Below are positions 54,269-63,600 of a stretch of 64,000 nucleotides of DNA, in pieces. The position numbers were made by a program, and so were the translations under genes. Location: contig NZ_CAKRGI010000001.1 of assembly GCF_934330165.1 (NCBI RefSeq), positions 1 through 64,000 of the forward strand. The letters run 5' to 3'. The number at the start of each line of letters is the position of its first letter. Position 1 is the first letter of the stretch. The notes beneath the pieces are model-generated. The model saw only the letters and a list, made by a program, of their open reading frames with translations, was not told the origin of the DNA and searched no databases. Source of the stretch: an uncultured Mediterraneibacter sp. (lineage in GTDB: Bacteria > Bacillota > Clostridia > Lachnospirales > Lachnospiraceae).

Positions 54269-54371
54269 CGTAAGAATCCTCCTAAGTCATTTTCTACTTA
54301 GAATCATTCTCCATCTGAATCAAAGATATTCTGTCCGGGGAAAAATTTAATAAAGTTTTACTCCTTGACAA

Positions 54372-55976
54372 TCACAGTTCCCACTTATCCGCAAGATTAT
54401 TGATCTGTGCTTCAAATTTTGCCTTATCTTTATTGGAAAGTCCTGCATTGCTGTAAATGATATCCATAAGTCTTTTACCAGCCAGCGTAAGTCGGTCATA
54501 TGCGGCATCTGCTTTCTTCTGTGCCGGTTTCTTCGCTTTCACAGGGATCTTCACGCCCTCACTGAGGATCTCATTTTTCAGAAGATCCACTTCCGCACAT
54601 GGAAATGGTGCGAACGCCTGGTAGCCAAATGTCTCTTCCACAGTCTTTGCGAACTCCTCAGTTACTGTATCTTCACCATGTACAACAAAAACCCTCTGTA
54701 CCGGTGGATCAAAAGCCTTGACCCATTTCAGCAGACCATTCATATCCGCATGCCCGCTGACACCATGAAGACTTTCAATCCTTGCATGTACCTCGATCGG
54801 CTCTCCGAACAGCTTCACATTCTTTTCGCCCTCCAGCAGCCGCCGCCCCAGTGTTCCGTTTGCCTGATATCCGACAAATAAGATCGTACACTCTTCTCTC
54901 CAGAGATTATGCTTTAAATGATGCCGGATCCTTCCTGCATCACACATTCCTGAAGCAGAAATGATCACTTTCGGCTTTTCTATAAAATTGATCATCTTAG
55001 AATCTTCACTGGAGGTTGCCGTATGCAGTCCCGGAAATACCAGTGGATTGACCCCTGTATTCACAAGGGCAAGTGCCTCCTCATCAAAACATTCCCGCAT
55101 ATTTTTAGTAAATATCTTTGTCGCCTCGATCGCCAGCGGACTATCCAGATAAACTTCAAAATCAGGATACTCACTCAGCATTCCCTTTTCTTTGATCTCA
55201 CGGATAAAATACAGCATCTCCTGCGTTCTTCCTACCGCAAATGACGGGATCACCACATTTCCCTTCCGGTCAAAGGTCTCCTTCAGGATCCTCGTAAAAT
55301 CGCCAAGATAATCTGGCTTTTCCTGCGTATGTACCCGGTTTCCATAGGTGGATTCCATGACGATATAATCTGCATTTTCCGTATAAGCCGGATCTTTGAT
55401 GATCGGCTGATCCGTATTTCCTATATCACCTGAAAATACGATCTTTTTTGTCACGCCATCTTCGGTTGCCCACACTTCAATACTTGCTGATCCCAACAGA
55501 TGCCCCACATCGGTAAACCGGATCTCAACGCCTTCACAGATCCTGATCCGCTCGCCATACTGACATGGCACAAGAAGTTCAATCGCATCCAGTGCATCCT
55601 GCATTACATAAACCGGCTCATACTCCGGCCGTCCTGCACGCTTTCCCTTCCGGTTTCTCCATTCAGCCTCAAACTCCTGAATATGTGCACTGTCACGCAG
55701 CATAATATTACACAGGTCAGCCGTTGCATACGTGGTAAAGATCTGACCTTTAAATCCATCCTTTGCAAGTCTGGGCAGCATCCCCGAATGATCTATATGT
55801 GCATGCGTCAGTAACACATAATCCACTTCATTCGCCGGAATCGGAAGACCCGGATTCTCATACAGATCCGGCCCCTGCTCCATTCCACAATCAATCAGAA
55901 TATTTTTTCCTGCAGTCTGAAGGAAATGACAGCTCCCAGTAACTTCGTGGGCTGCTCCTACAAAAGTAAGTTTCAT
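54372..55976 (-). CDS. MBL-fold beta-CASP hydrolase with RNA-specificity domain
   Basis: A 534-residue metallo-beta-lactamase-fold nuclease-like protein. Metal motif LLTHAHIDHSGMLPRLAKDG, then FTDVGHLLGSASIEVW and VFSGDIGN. The beta-CASP insert has VVMEST-type YIVMESTYGNRVH, FAVGRTQEMLYFI and SASGMCDAGRIRHHLKHNL. The RMMBL end has SLHGVSGHADMNGLLKWVKA. Such proteins process RNA (CPSF73/YsdC-like), and the substrate here is unknown. The last 70 residues are a Lys-rich tail and helical region. Unusual place between two sporulation sigma genes. Confidence 0.92.
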   Translation of the reverse strand: MKLTFVGAAHEVTGSCHFLQTAGKNILIDCGMEQGPDLYENPGLPIPANEVDYVLLTHAHIDHSGMLPRLAKDGFKGQIFTTYATADLCNIMLRDSAHIQEFEAEWRNRKGKRAGRPEYEPVYVMQDALDAIELLVPCQYGERIRICEGVEIRFTDVGHLLGSASIEVWATEDGVTKKIVFSGDIGNTDQPIIKDPAYTENADYIVMESTYGNRVHTQEKPDYLGDFTRILKETFDRKGNVVIPSFAVGRTQEMLYFIREIKEKGMLSEYPDFEVYLDSPLAIEATKIFTKNMRECFDEEALALVNTGVNPLVFPGLHTATSSEDSKMINFIEKPKVIISASGMCDAGRIRHHLKHNLWREECTILFVGYQANGTLGRRLLEGEKNVKLFGEPIEVHARIESLHGVSGHADMNGLLKWVKAFDPPVQRVFVVHGEDTVTEEFAKTVEETFGYQAFAPFPCAEVDLLKNEILSEGVKIPVKAKKPAQKKADAAYDRLTLAGKRLMDIIYSNAGLSNKDKAKFEAQINNLADKWEL

Positions 55977-56104
55977 AAGTCCACCAACCCTTCCGCTTTT
56001 TTTCTTTTATTGTAGCACTTTTTTATTTAATATGCACGAAAAATATAGCGGCAGTGTTTAAATTTTAGTAAATTTTAATACTTATATCAATAACCGGATG
56101 AACA

Positions 56105-56845
56105 TCATTCATACCGGATCATTTCCCGTCTGAGCCTTGTCATAATCTTCTTTTCCAGCCGGGAAATATACGACTGGGAAATTCCCAGAAGATCTGCCAC
56201 TTCCTTCTGCGTCATTTCTTTTCCTTCCGGATGATCCAGACCGAAACGCATCCGCACGATCATTTTTTCCCGACCGGACAGTTTGTTCAGAGCCCGGAAT
56301 AAAATTTTTCTCTCCGCCTCATTTTCAAGATCTTTGTAAATTGTATCTTCATCCGTCCCTAAAATGTCAGATAAAAGGAGTTCATTCCCATCCCAGTCTA
56401 CATTCAGTGGTTCATCTATGGAAACTTCCAGCTTTGTCTTACTGTTTCGGCGAAGATACATCAGGATTTCATTTTCGATACACCTGGATGCATAGGTTGC
56501 AAGTTTGATCTTTTTGGTTGGATTGAATGTATTGATCGCCTTGATCAGACCGATGGTTCCAATGGAGATGAGGTCTTCGACTCCTACTCCTGTATTGTCG
56601 AATTTTTTTGCAATATAAACGACCAGTCTCAGATTATGTTCAATCAGAAGTTTTTTCGCTTCCTGATCATCTTCTGTTCCCAGCCGTCCGATTGCTTCCT
56701 CTTCCTTTTCATTTTCAAGCGGCGGGGGAAGAACTTCTGTTCCGCCTATGTAATGGATCTCTTTCTGCCCACCAAAGATCAACGTCCTGAAATCAGGCAC
56801 TACTTTCAGTTTGAATTTTTCCGGCACTGCTACTTTTACTATCAT
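56105..56845 (-). CDS. sigE: Sporulation sigma factor sigma-E (precursor)
   Basis: Early mother-cell sigma factor. The 246 residues start with a hydrophilic pro-region and [21 protein letters not shown], which is removed by SpoIIGA after septation. Then come region 2 ([38 protein letters not shown] and [19 protein letters not shown]) and region 4 ([40 protein letters not shown]). It follows spoIIGA by 13 bp and shares its Spo0A-type promoter. Confidence 0.97.
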   Translation of the reverse strand: MIVKVAVPEKFKLKVVPDFRTLIFGGQKEIHYIGGTEVLPPPLENEKEEEAIGRLGTEDDQEAKKLLIEHNLRLVVYIAKKFDNTGVGVEDLISIGTIGLIKAINTFNPTKKIKLATYASRCIENEILMYLRRNSKTKLEVSIDEPLNVDWDGNELLLSDILGTDEDTIYKDLENEAERKILFRALNKLSGREKMIVRMRFGLDHPEGKEMTQKEVADLLGISQSYISRLEKKIMTRLRREMIRYE

Positions 56846-56858
56846 TTTTATTTTCCTC

Positions 56859-57668
56859 CTAAATATTCAGATAATCATGGTTCAGGATCAACTGGTATTC
56901 CTGCTTCTCCGAAATCGTTCCTTCGCTGATTCCGATCAACGGTTTTTCAATCCACTTTTCCCCATCCATGCTGACACACATTTTCTCGATTCGGAAGATT
57001 TTTATTACACCGGTTCCACTGATACTTTGATAAGGGATATACCGCATTTTCAGCTCTGTATCCCACAGGACAGTTCCTTTTTTCTGCTGTTGTTCTCTGA
57101 ACTTTTCATAGAATCCATGATCGAGAATACTGACCGGATCACCACTGACCGGGTCGCATAAAAGATTTCCCGTATCCATCAGTGCCATGACACTCACCTT
57201 TCCCTCTTTCAAATACAGCGTCACCTCACACTGTACCTGTTCTTTTCCGCTTATTTTTCTGAGCAGTTTCCAGCATTTCACAAAAAGAAATGCCGTTCCC
57301 ACTGCCATCCCATAAAAAAGGCTGATATACCTTAAATACATCCGGAATGCTGTCATCACGCCTCCCATAAAAACCGCACATACATATAATAATATATAAG
57401 CCTTTATAAATTTGGCTTTCGTTCTGATATGGAGACCGGTTGTAAGCATACAGCTGCTGACAATTCCATGGAAAAAAATAAGCTGAAAGACTACAGGCAT
57501 CTCTACGACGATCCCCAGGCACATCATTCCACTTCCAAGTACTCCTCCCAAAAAGATTCTCTGCCAGCTGCTTTTGCATTTCAGAATCTGATTCAATACA
57601 AGAAGTAACAGACTGTCCATCATGAAATTTTCCAGAAACAACAGATCAATATACAATTCGTAGTGCAT
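56859..57668 (-). CDS. spoIIGA: Sigma-E processing peptidase SpoIIGA
   Basis: Membrane aspartic peptidase that cleaves pro-sigma-E. The 269 residues have five N-terminal membrane helices ([20 protein letters not shown] onward to about 150) and a C-terminal peptidase domain with the active-site [16 protein letters not shown] and [15 protein letters not shown]. The start at 57668 follows GAAGGAGAAGG. The frame is open 55 codons further upstream, but that part overlaps the promoter and is not coding. Confidence 0.94.
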   Translation of the reverse strand: MHYELYIDLLFLENFMMDSLLLLVLNQILKCKSSWQRIFLGGVLGSGMMCLGIVVEMPVVFQLIFFHGIVSSCMLTTGLHIRTKAKFIKAYILLYVCAVFMGGVMTAFRMYLRYISLFYGMAVGTAFLFVKCWKLLRKISGKEQVQCEVTLYLKEGKVSVMALMDTGNLLCDPVSGDPVSILDHGFYEKFREQQQKKGTVLWDTELKMRYIPYQSISGTGVIKIFRIEKMCVSMDGEKWIEKPLIGISEGTISEKQEYQLILNHDYLNI

Positions 57669-57702
57669 ATTCCACCTTCCTTCTCCTTTGTATGCATGAC
57701 TC

Positions 57703-57736
57703 ATTATATGCCTGCACCAAAGCAGAATTTTGTCGG
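57703..57736 (-). promoter_or_regulatory. spoIIG promoter, 22-bp spacer
   Basis: Minus-strand TATAAT (57703-57708) and a -35-like CCGACA (57731-57736) stand 22 bp apart, the unusual spacing of the Bacillus spoIIG promoter, which needs Spo0A to fire. The -35 box overlaps a near-consensus Spo0A box (TGTCGGA on the plus strand, 57731-57737). Confidence 0.6.
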
Positions 57737-57762
57737 ACACTGACAGAAAGGTCAGAATATGT

Positions 57763-57769
57763 TTCGACA
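57763..57769 (-). promoter_or_regulatory. Spo0A box
   Basis: Minus-strand TGTCGAA, an exact Spo0A box core, about 30 bp upstream of the spoIIG -35 box. Confidence 0.55.
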
Positions 57770-57813
57770 ATATCCTGTTGTTCCTGCACTCTGCAAATTG
57801 CATTTTGTGCAGC

Positions 57814-57845
57814 AAAAAAAGAACCGGTCTCAACCAGTTCTTTTT
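57814..57845 (-). terminator. ftsZ terminator
   Basis: AAAAAGAACCGGT pairs with ACCAGTTCTTTTT (one G-U pair) around a short loop, with a long T-run on the minus strand. Separates ftsZ from the spoIIG promoter. Confidence 0.85.
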
Positions 57846-57896
57846 CTAAAATCTATTCATTCTGTCTCTCAGACTACAGCGATCGTCTTTCCCTGC

Positions 57897-59075
57897 TTAC
57901 TTTTTGAAGAAATCAGGAATCTTGATCGACTGCTCTTTCACATTGCTTGAAGGTGTTCTCGGCTGCAGTGTCGGCATTGTACCTCCCTGCGATCTTACCG
58001 GGGAGCCTGTTCTTCTTTCATGATCCAGTGTAGATCTCACATGAGATTCTCCGCCGGACGGAAGAATGGATCCAACCTTCTGCTGTCCTTCCAGTCTTGC
58101 TTTTAACTTGGAAGCACTTCCGCCTACATTATGTAAGCCTGTAGCAATAACTGTAATCGTACATTCGTCAGATTTTGTATCATCATACATCGCACCAAAG
58201 ATAATACTTGCACTTTCGCCTGCCAGCTCCTGAACATAATCAGCTGCATCAGATGCATCCATCAGAGTAATATCACCGGATACATTGACGATAACGTTTG
58301 ATGCACCCTGGATCGTAGTCTCAAGCAGCGGACTTGCAACAGCCTGCTTTACAGCCTCAAGAGCCTTATCATCACCACGTCCTGCACCAATACCGATATG
58401 AGCAATACCCTTGTCCTTCATAACCGTCTGGATATCTGCAAAGTCAAGGTTGATCAGAGATGGTACATTGATCAGGTCAGTGATACCCTGAATACCCTGC
58501 TGAAGAACCTCATCCGCTTTCTTCAGGGCTTCCGGCATTGTAGTACGTCTGTCTACAACTTCAAGAAGCTTATCATTTGGAATAACGATGATCGTATCTA
58601 CATTTTCTTTTAATTTATCAATACCACTTGTGGCATTCTGCATTCTGGTCTTGGATTCAAAACGGAACGGCTTTGTGACAACGCCTACCGTCAATGCACC
58701 CTGCTCTTTGGCAATACGTGCAATAACAGGAGCAGCTCCCGTTCCTGTTCCTCCACCCATTCCACAGGTAACGAATACCATGTCTGCACCTTTCAGTGCT
58801 GCCTGGATCTCTTCTGAACTTTCTTCCGCAGCTTTCTCCCCTACCTCCGGCTGTGCACCTGCACCAAGTCCTTTCGTAAGCTTTTCACCGATCTGCATCA
58901 ATGTCGGTGCTTTACAAAGCTGTAATGCCTGCTTATCTGTATTTACAGCTATAAATTCTACACCCGCAATCTGCTCGTCGATCATTCGGTTGACGGCATT
59001 ATTACCGCCTCCGCCGACTCCGACAACAATTATTCTTGCGGCCGCTTCAGATTCATTGGTCTTAATTTCTAACAA
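57897..59075 (-). CDS. ftsZ: Cell division protein FtsZ
   Basis: Tubulin-like GTPase that forms the Z ring and, in spore-formers, the polar septum. The 392 residues contain [15 protein letters not shown] near 18-32, the tubulin signature [13 protein letters not shown] (about 106-118), the T7 loop [10 protein letters not shown] and the C-terminal peptide region KIPDFFKK that binds partners. Has its own promoter and terminator. Confidence 0.99.
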   Translation of the reverse strand: MLEIKTNESEAAARIIVVGVGGGGNNAVNRMIDEQIAGVEFIAVNTDKQALQLCKAPTLMQIGEKLTKGLGAGAQPEVGEKAAEESSEEIQAALKGADMVFVTCGMGGGTGTGAAPVIARIAKEQGALTVGVVTKPFRFESKTRMQNATSGIDKLKENVDTIIVIPNDKLLEVVDRRTTMPEALKKADEVLQQGIQGITDLINVPSLINLDFADIQTVMKDKGIAHIGIGAGRGDDKALEAVKQAVASPLLETTIQGASNVIVNVSGDITLMDASDAADYVQELAGESASIIFGAMYDDTKSDECTITVIATGLHNVGGSASKLKARLEGQQKVGSILPSGGESHVRSTLDHERRTGSPVRSQGGTMPTLQPRTPSSNVKEQSIKIPDFFKK

Positions 59076-59154
59076 GAGTATTTCCTCCTTTGTCGTCTCA
59101 TTAATCTTTTATACATCCCTTAATTTTAATTGAACGATACAATTCAATAAGTAT

Positions 59155-59183
59155 ATAATAAAGTCTTTTCCGTAAATAATCAA
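59155..59183 (-). promoter_or_regulatory. ftsZ promoter
   Basis: Minus-strand TTGATT (59178-59183) and TATTAT (59155-59160), 17-bp spacer. The leader to the start is about 75 bases. Confidence 0.65.
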
Positions 59184-59235
59184 TAGATTTTTTCTTATTT
59201 TCTGATTTTTTTACTCAATTTACATTCTTTTCCTT

Positions 59236-60006
59236 TTACTGCACATCACTGGTCTGTTCCGCAGTCTGTGGTGTAAACCGGATGGATGCCGAAGACGAAT
59301 CAAAATTCTCCAGATGGAGTGTTCCTGCAGTGTCAGGATACTTCTTTTTCAATTCTTCCAGGATCGGACCTACCTGTGCCAGACGCTCTTCATACTTCTC
59401 ATTTCCCAGCAGCACTTCCACTGCTCCGAAATATAATACAACATCACTTCCATCCGTATTGCAGACGATCCGCTCCGGTGACAGGGCATTTTTTCTGAGA
59501 TATCTGGATGTGTCTGCCAGTTTCTCAAAAATCGTATCATCCTCCACAGGAAGCACTTTTCCGATTTCCACCTCTGCTGTATCAAAAGAAAGTCCTTCAA
59601 TATACGGGACTCCCTCGATCTGCTTTATGCTCCGAAGCGTTGCAATCCCCTGTTCATCAAAATACAGCATCGCCTCATCATAATCTACATAGCCGAGCAT
59701 CCTTTTTTCAACCACTGTCACAGCAACCGTCCACGGATTCTTCAATGACACTTTCAGGCTTTCTACTCCTGACGGAAGTTCTCCTTTGTTAAAAGTGTAT
59801 TTTCCTAAAAGATACAGAGAATTTACTGACAATGGATCTTTTTCAATCCAGTTCGTGATCGTTCCCTCTCCATAATATACATTTCCACTGACCTGGATCT
59901 TTCTGGTGCGGAATCCGCAAATACATATCAGCCCCAGAACTGCCACGGTCAGGATCAGGATCAGAATTATTTTTCCTATACTTTTCTTTCGCCTTTTTCT
60001 TTTCAT
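59236..60006 (-). CDS. divIB: Cell division protein DivIB/FtsQ
   Basis: A 256-residue bitopic protein of the divisome. It has a short, highly basic cytoplasmic N-terminus (RKRRKKSIGK) and one membrane helix (about 12-31). The POTRA domain follows (IQVSGNVYYGEGTITNWIEK), and then the FtsQ/DivIB beta domain (KNPWTVAVTVVEKRMLGYVD, ILEELKKKYPDTAGTLHLEN). Overlaps the ftsW stop by four bases. murG, which usually precedes it, is absent. Confidence 0.93.
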   Translation of the reverse strand: MKRKRRKKSIGKIILILILTVAVLGLICICGFRTRKIQVSGNVYYGEGTITNWIEKDPLSVNSLYLLGKYTFNKGELPSGVESLKVSLKNPWTVAVTVVEKRMLGYVDYDEAMLYFDEQGIATLRSIKQIEGVPYIEGLSFDTAEVEIGKVLPVEDDTIFEKLADTSRYLRKNALSPERIVCNTDGSDVVLYFGAVEVLLGNEKYEERLAQVGPILEELKKKYPDTAGTLHLENFDSSSASIRFTPQTAEQTSDVQ

Positions 60007-61154
60007 ATACGCTCCTCTGTCTTAACGTTCTCCAGCCCCATTTCCCGGACGCATCTTTTTTTCTGATTCCTGCCGGAATACCCGGAAACACTCAGCACGA
60101 GTCCCATCTCCAGTAATAAAAATACAACAGATGTTCCTCCGTAACTGATAAATGGCAGCGTGATTCCTGTATTGGGAATGGAATTCGTCACTACTGCAAT
60201 ATTTAAAATGATCTGGATCATCATATGTGCCATCGCTCCTGCTGCAATCAATGCACCGGTCAGATCCTCTGCCTTTGCAGCAATCACAAAGAATCTCCAG
60301 ATCAGGATCAGAAAAACTCCGATCAGGATTCCCGCACCCACCAAACCCAGTTCTTCGCAGATGATCGAAAAGATCATATCATTTTGTGCCTCGGGAAGAA
60401 ACCCCAGCTTTTGGACGCTGTTCCCCAGTCCTCTGCCAAATAAGCCTCCGCTTCCGATGGCATATAATCCCTGCAGGGTCTGATAACCTTTTTCGTATTT
60501 CTCCGGGTTTCTCCAGATTGCAATCCGTTCCAGCCTGTAACTCTCCAATGCAAGAAAGATAGTCATAAATCCTGCTCCGCCTGCGATCATCCAGAAAAAT
60601 TGCAGATATTTCGGACTCGCCGTAAAAATCAGCACCGCCCCGATCCCTAAAATAATGATCGCTGTGCTTAAGTTACTCGCCCCTACAAGTCCTACAATGG
60701 GAAGAATCGTCAGCATAGTAAAGACAATACTTTTGAATTTCCCCATCTTTTTTATATTTTTTTCAATCAGCCATGAAAGAAATACGATCACCGCTACCTT
60801 TGCAAATTCTGAAGGCTGAAATGAAACCGGGCCCAAAGACAGCCATCTTTTGGACCCGTTATATTCCTCTCCAAACAGCAGAACCGCCACTCCAAGCAGG
60901 ATCGACAGTAGATACCCCGGCACTGCCAGTGGAATCCATCTATGGTAATCAATCCTCGAAACAACCGCCATCCCGACAAGTCCGAGACCTGTGGCAAAGC
61001 CCTGCTTTTTTAAATAGTAGAAAGAGTCGTGAAACTTTACATCTCCATTATAAGCACTGATGCTGGTCAGGAGAACCAGACCCGCGATCACCAGCACAAG
61101 TACCGTGACAAGTAATGTATCATCATAGGTGCATCGCTTTGCAGGATGCCTCAA
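60003..61154 (-). CDS. ftsW: SEDS peptidoglycan polymerase FtsW/SpoVE
   Basis: A 383-residue SEDS-family glycosyltransferase with about ten membrane helices that polymerises lipid II at the septum together with a class B penicillin-binding protein. Family marks: SLGPVSFQPSEFAKVAVIVF, NLSTAIIILGIGAV, the long loop with YQTLQGLYAIGSGGLFGRGL, FSIICEELGLVGAG, and PFISYGGTSVVFLL near the end. It may act in both division and spore cortex (SpoVE), and sequence alone cannot separate these. Confidence 0.95.
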   Translation of the reverse strand: MRHPAKRCTYDDTLLVTVLVLVIAGLVLLTSISAYNGDVKFHDSFYYLKKQGFATGLGLVGMAVVSRIDYHRWIPLAVPGYLLSILLGVAVLLFGEEYNGSKRWLSLGPVSFQPSEFAKVAVIVFLSWLIEKNIKKMGKFKSIVFTMLTILPIVGLVGASNLSTAIIILGIGAVLIFTASPKYLQFFWMIAGGAGFMTIFLALESYRLERIAIWRNPEKYEKGYQTLQGLYAIGSGGLFGRGLGNSVQKLGFLPEAQNDMIFSIICEELGLVGAGILIGVFLILIWRFFVIAAKAEDLTGALIAAGAMAHMMIQIILNIAVVTNSIPNTGITLPFISYGGTSVVFLLLEMGLVLSVSGYSGRNQKKRCVREMGLENVKTEERI

Positions 61155-61168
61155 TCCAGATCCACTCC

Positions 61169-62542
61169 TTATAACTTATTTACGAGTTCTTTGAATTTAT
61201 CTCCTCGCTGCTCATAATTTTTGAACATTCCCCAGCTTGCACATGCCGGTGAAAGAAGTACTGCATCTCCCGGTTCTGCATACTCAACGCATTTTTCAAA
61301 TGCTTCTTCAAATGTATCTGCCATTACAATCTCATGAAATCCGAGCTTCTCAGCCGTCTGTGCGATCTTTTCTCTTGTAGCTCCGATCAGAACCAGCTTT
61401 TTGACCTTTCCGTCAAACGCATTGATCCATTCATCATAGGCAGAATCTTTATCATATCCTCCGCCGATCAGAACCGTTGGGCGGTTCATTGCCTGAATTC
61501 CCTTGATCGCAGCATCCGGGTTCGTTCCCTTGGAATCATTATAATAAACAACTCCTTCTTTTTCTGCCACAAATTCTATTCTATGCTCTACTCCCTGAAA
61601 TTCCTTCAGAGTCTTTCGGATGATCTCAACCGGTACACCATACGCTGCTGCCATCGCTGTTGCTGCCATCGCATTTTCATGATTATGCGTACCAAGAATA
61701 TTCAGTTCATTGACTGTACAGATCTCTGTCTTTTCACCATTCAGGCTCAGCACGATCTTCTCTCCGTCCAGATAGATCCCCTCTTCCAGTATACGCTGGC
61801 TGCTGAAATATAGAACCTTTGCTTTCAATGTCTCACCAAACCGGCGTGTCACTGCATCTTCATAATTCAGAACACACGTATCCTCTTCCGTCTGATTCTT
61901 TGCAATCTTCTCTTTCGCTGCAATATAGGCTTCCATCGTATGGTGACGGTTCAAATGATCCGGTGTGATATTCAGGATTGCACTGACACGCGGACGGAAG
62001 GTCTCAATCGTCTCAAGCTGAAAACTGCTCATCTCTGCCACGATCACAGAATCTTCTGTTGTCTCAAGTGCCACACTGGTATAAGGATTTCCAATATTTC
62101 CAACTACATATGTATTCTCTGTATAGTTCTTCATGATCTGACCAAGCAGGGAAGTTGTCGTCGTCTTTCCGTTGGTTCCGGTGATCGCAAGAACCTCTCC
62201 CTTTCCTGCTTCATATGCCAGTTCGATTTCCCCCCAGATCGGGATTCCCCGGTCTCTCATCTCATTCACGATCGGAAGATCTGTCGGGACTCCCGGACTC
62301 ATAACAACCAGATCCAGTGTCTTTAGCAGCTGTTCCTTTTCTTCGCCCGCAAGTGTACCAAGAAGGATCTGCAAACTGCTATTCCCGGATTCCGGGATCT
62401 TTGACAGAATCTCTTCTCTGTCCAGTTTATCATTTCCATCATAAAGTACGACTTCCGCACCTTCATGGAGTAACAGACTGCATGCCGCTTCTCCGCTGAT
62501 TCCTGAGCCAAATACAAGTACCTTTTTTTCTTTGATCTTCAT
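61169..62542 (-). CDS. murD: UDP-N-acetylmuramoylalanine-D-glutamate ligase
   Basis: Adds D-glutamate to UDP-MurNAc-L-Ala. The 457 residues show the N-terminal Rossmann-like domain (VLVFGSGISGEAACSLLLHE), the ATP loop AITGTNGKTTTTSLLGQI, the Mur signature LNITPDHLNRHHTMEAYIAA, and the C-terminal NDSKGTNPDAAIKGIQAM and SPACASWGMFKNYEQRGDKF. It lies 3 bp after mraY and 14 bp before ftsW in the division cluster. Confidence 0.98.
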   Translation of the reverse strand: MKIKEKKVLVFGSGISGEAACSLLLHEGAEVVLYDGNDKLDREEILSKIPESGNSSLQILLGTLAGEEKEQLLKTLDLVVMSPGVPTDLPIVNEMRDRGIPIWGEIELAYEAGKGEVLAITGTNGKTTTTSLLGQIMKNYTENTYVVGNIGNPYTSVALETTEDSVIVAEMSSFQLETIETFRPRVSAILNITPDHLNRHHTMEAYIAAKEKIAKNQTEEDTCVLNYEDAVTRRFGETLKAKVLYFSSQRILEEGIYLDGEKIVLSLNGEKTEICTVNELNILGTHNHENAMAATAMAAAYGVPVEIIRKTLKEFQGVEHRIEFVAEKEGVVYYNDSKGTNPDAAIKGIQAMNRPTVLIGGGYDKDSAYDEWINAFDGKVKKLVLIGATREKIAQTAEKLGFHEIVMADTFEEAFEKCVEYAEPGDAVLLSPACASWGMFKNYEQRGDKFKELVNKL

Positions 62543-62545
62543 CTT

Positions 62546-63502
62546 TTATACCCCCATAAGAGCAATCAGGCAAAGGATTGCCGTAATGATCGAAAATACA
62601 GCTACAACTCTCGTCTCAGACCATCCGCACAACTCAAAGTGATGATGGATCGGAGCCATCTTAAAGAGTCTCTTTCCGCCTGTCTTTTTAAAATATGTTA
62701 CCTGCAGAATTACTGAAAGCACCTCTGCAAGATAGATAAATCCTACAATGATAATAAATAACGGCATTCTCATCATATAAGCAGTTCCCGCTACAAAACC
62801 GCCCAGTGCAAGAGATCCCGTATCGCCCATGAATACACTCGCCGGATAAACATTAAAAAGCAGGAATCCCATCAATGCTCCTACAACTGCACAGGTGATC
62901 GGTTCCAGTCCACTCTTTGTACCAACCGCTACAACTGTAAAAAATGTTGCAACCAGTACTGTGACACTGGAGGCAAGGCCATCCAGTCCGTCTGTAAAAT
63001 TCGTACCGTTCACAGTTCCGATCACTGCAAAGAACAGTATCGGAATTGCAAGCCATCCAAGATTCAGTTCGTACCCATGTGTAAACGGAACGATCATGGT
63101 CAGCGGAACTTTTGCCACTTTCACGAGATAATATGCGAAAATTGCTGTCACTACAATCTGCAACGCCATCTTCTGCATTGGATAAAGTCCATCCGAACGC
63201 TTCATGACTACTTTCAGATAGTCATCCAGAAAACCGATCAGTCCGAACCCAACAGTAAGGAACAGAACCGGAATGATCTGTGGGTAATCTTTCACATAAA
63301 TCAGAGATGTGACCGCAACGGATGCAAGGATGATCACGCCTCCCATGGTAGGCGTCCCTGCCTTCTTCAGATGCGACTGGACTCCTTCTACCCTCTCTGT
63401 CTGCCCCATCTTCAACCTTCTTAAAAACGGGATCACGACCGGTCCGAGGATCAGACTGATTGCAAATGAAATTAATACCGGAATTACTATATGACTGTTC
63501 AT
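62546..63502 (-). CDS. mraY: Phospho-N-acetylmuramoyl-pentapeptide transferase
   Basis: Makes lipid I on the inner face of the membrane. The 318-residue protein has about ten helices and the conserved motifs KKAGTPTMGGVIILA, GFLDDYLKVVMKRSDGL with the Asp pair, NGTNFTDGLDGLASSV, FMGDTGSLALGG and APIHHHFELCGWSE. Slightly short of the 324-360 residues seen elsewhere, normal for Clostridia. 98 bp lie between it and the upstream penicillin-binding protein gene. Confidence 0.98.
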   Translation of the reverse strand: MNSHIVIPVLISFAISLILGPVVIPFLRRLKMGQTERVEGVQSHLKKAGTPTMGGVIILASVAVTSLIYVKDYPQIIPVLFLTVGFGLIGFLDDYLKVVMKRSDGLYPMQKMALQIVVTAIFAYYLVKVAKVPLTMIVPFTHGYELNLGWLAIPILFFAVIGTVNGTNFTDGLDGLASSVTVLVATFFTVVAVGTKSGLEPITCAVVGALMGFLLFNVYPASVFMGDTGSLALGGFVAGTAYMMRMPLFIIIVGFIYLAEVLSVILQVTYFKKTGGKRLFKMAPIHHHFELCGWSETRVVAVFSIITAILCLIALMGV

Positions 63503-63600
63503 ACATACACCTCTTTATTTCTTTTGTTGTGCGTCCGGAAATTCCCTTCCCTTTTCAGAAGTATCTCTTTCAAAACGCCTTTTACAGTATACCCCATCAG

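Noticed and set aside
53489..54371. A possible sigma-F/sigma-G type promoter before sigG, with GGACAGAATA as the -10 element
   Set aside because: The -10-like sequence fits, but no matching -35 box stands at 15-16 bp, so I did not list it.
56859..57833. Longer N-terminus for SpoIIGA
   Set aside because: The extra 55 codons cover the -10, -35 and Spo0A sites of the spoIIG promoter, so they cannot be coding.
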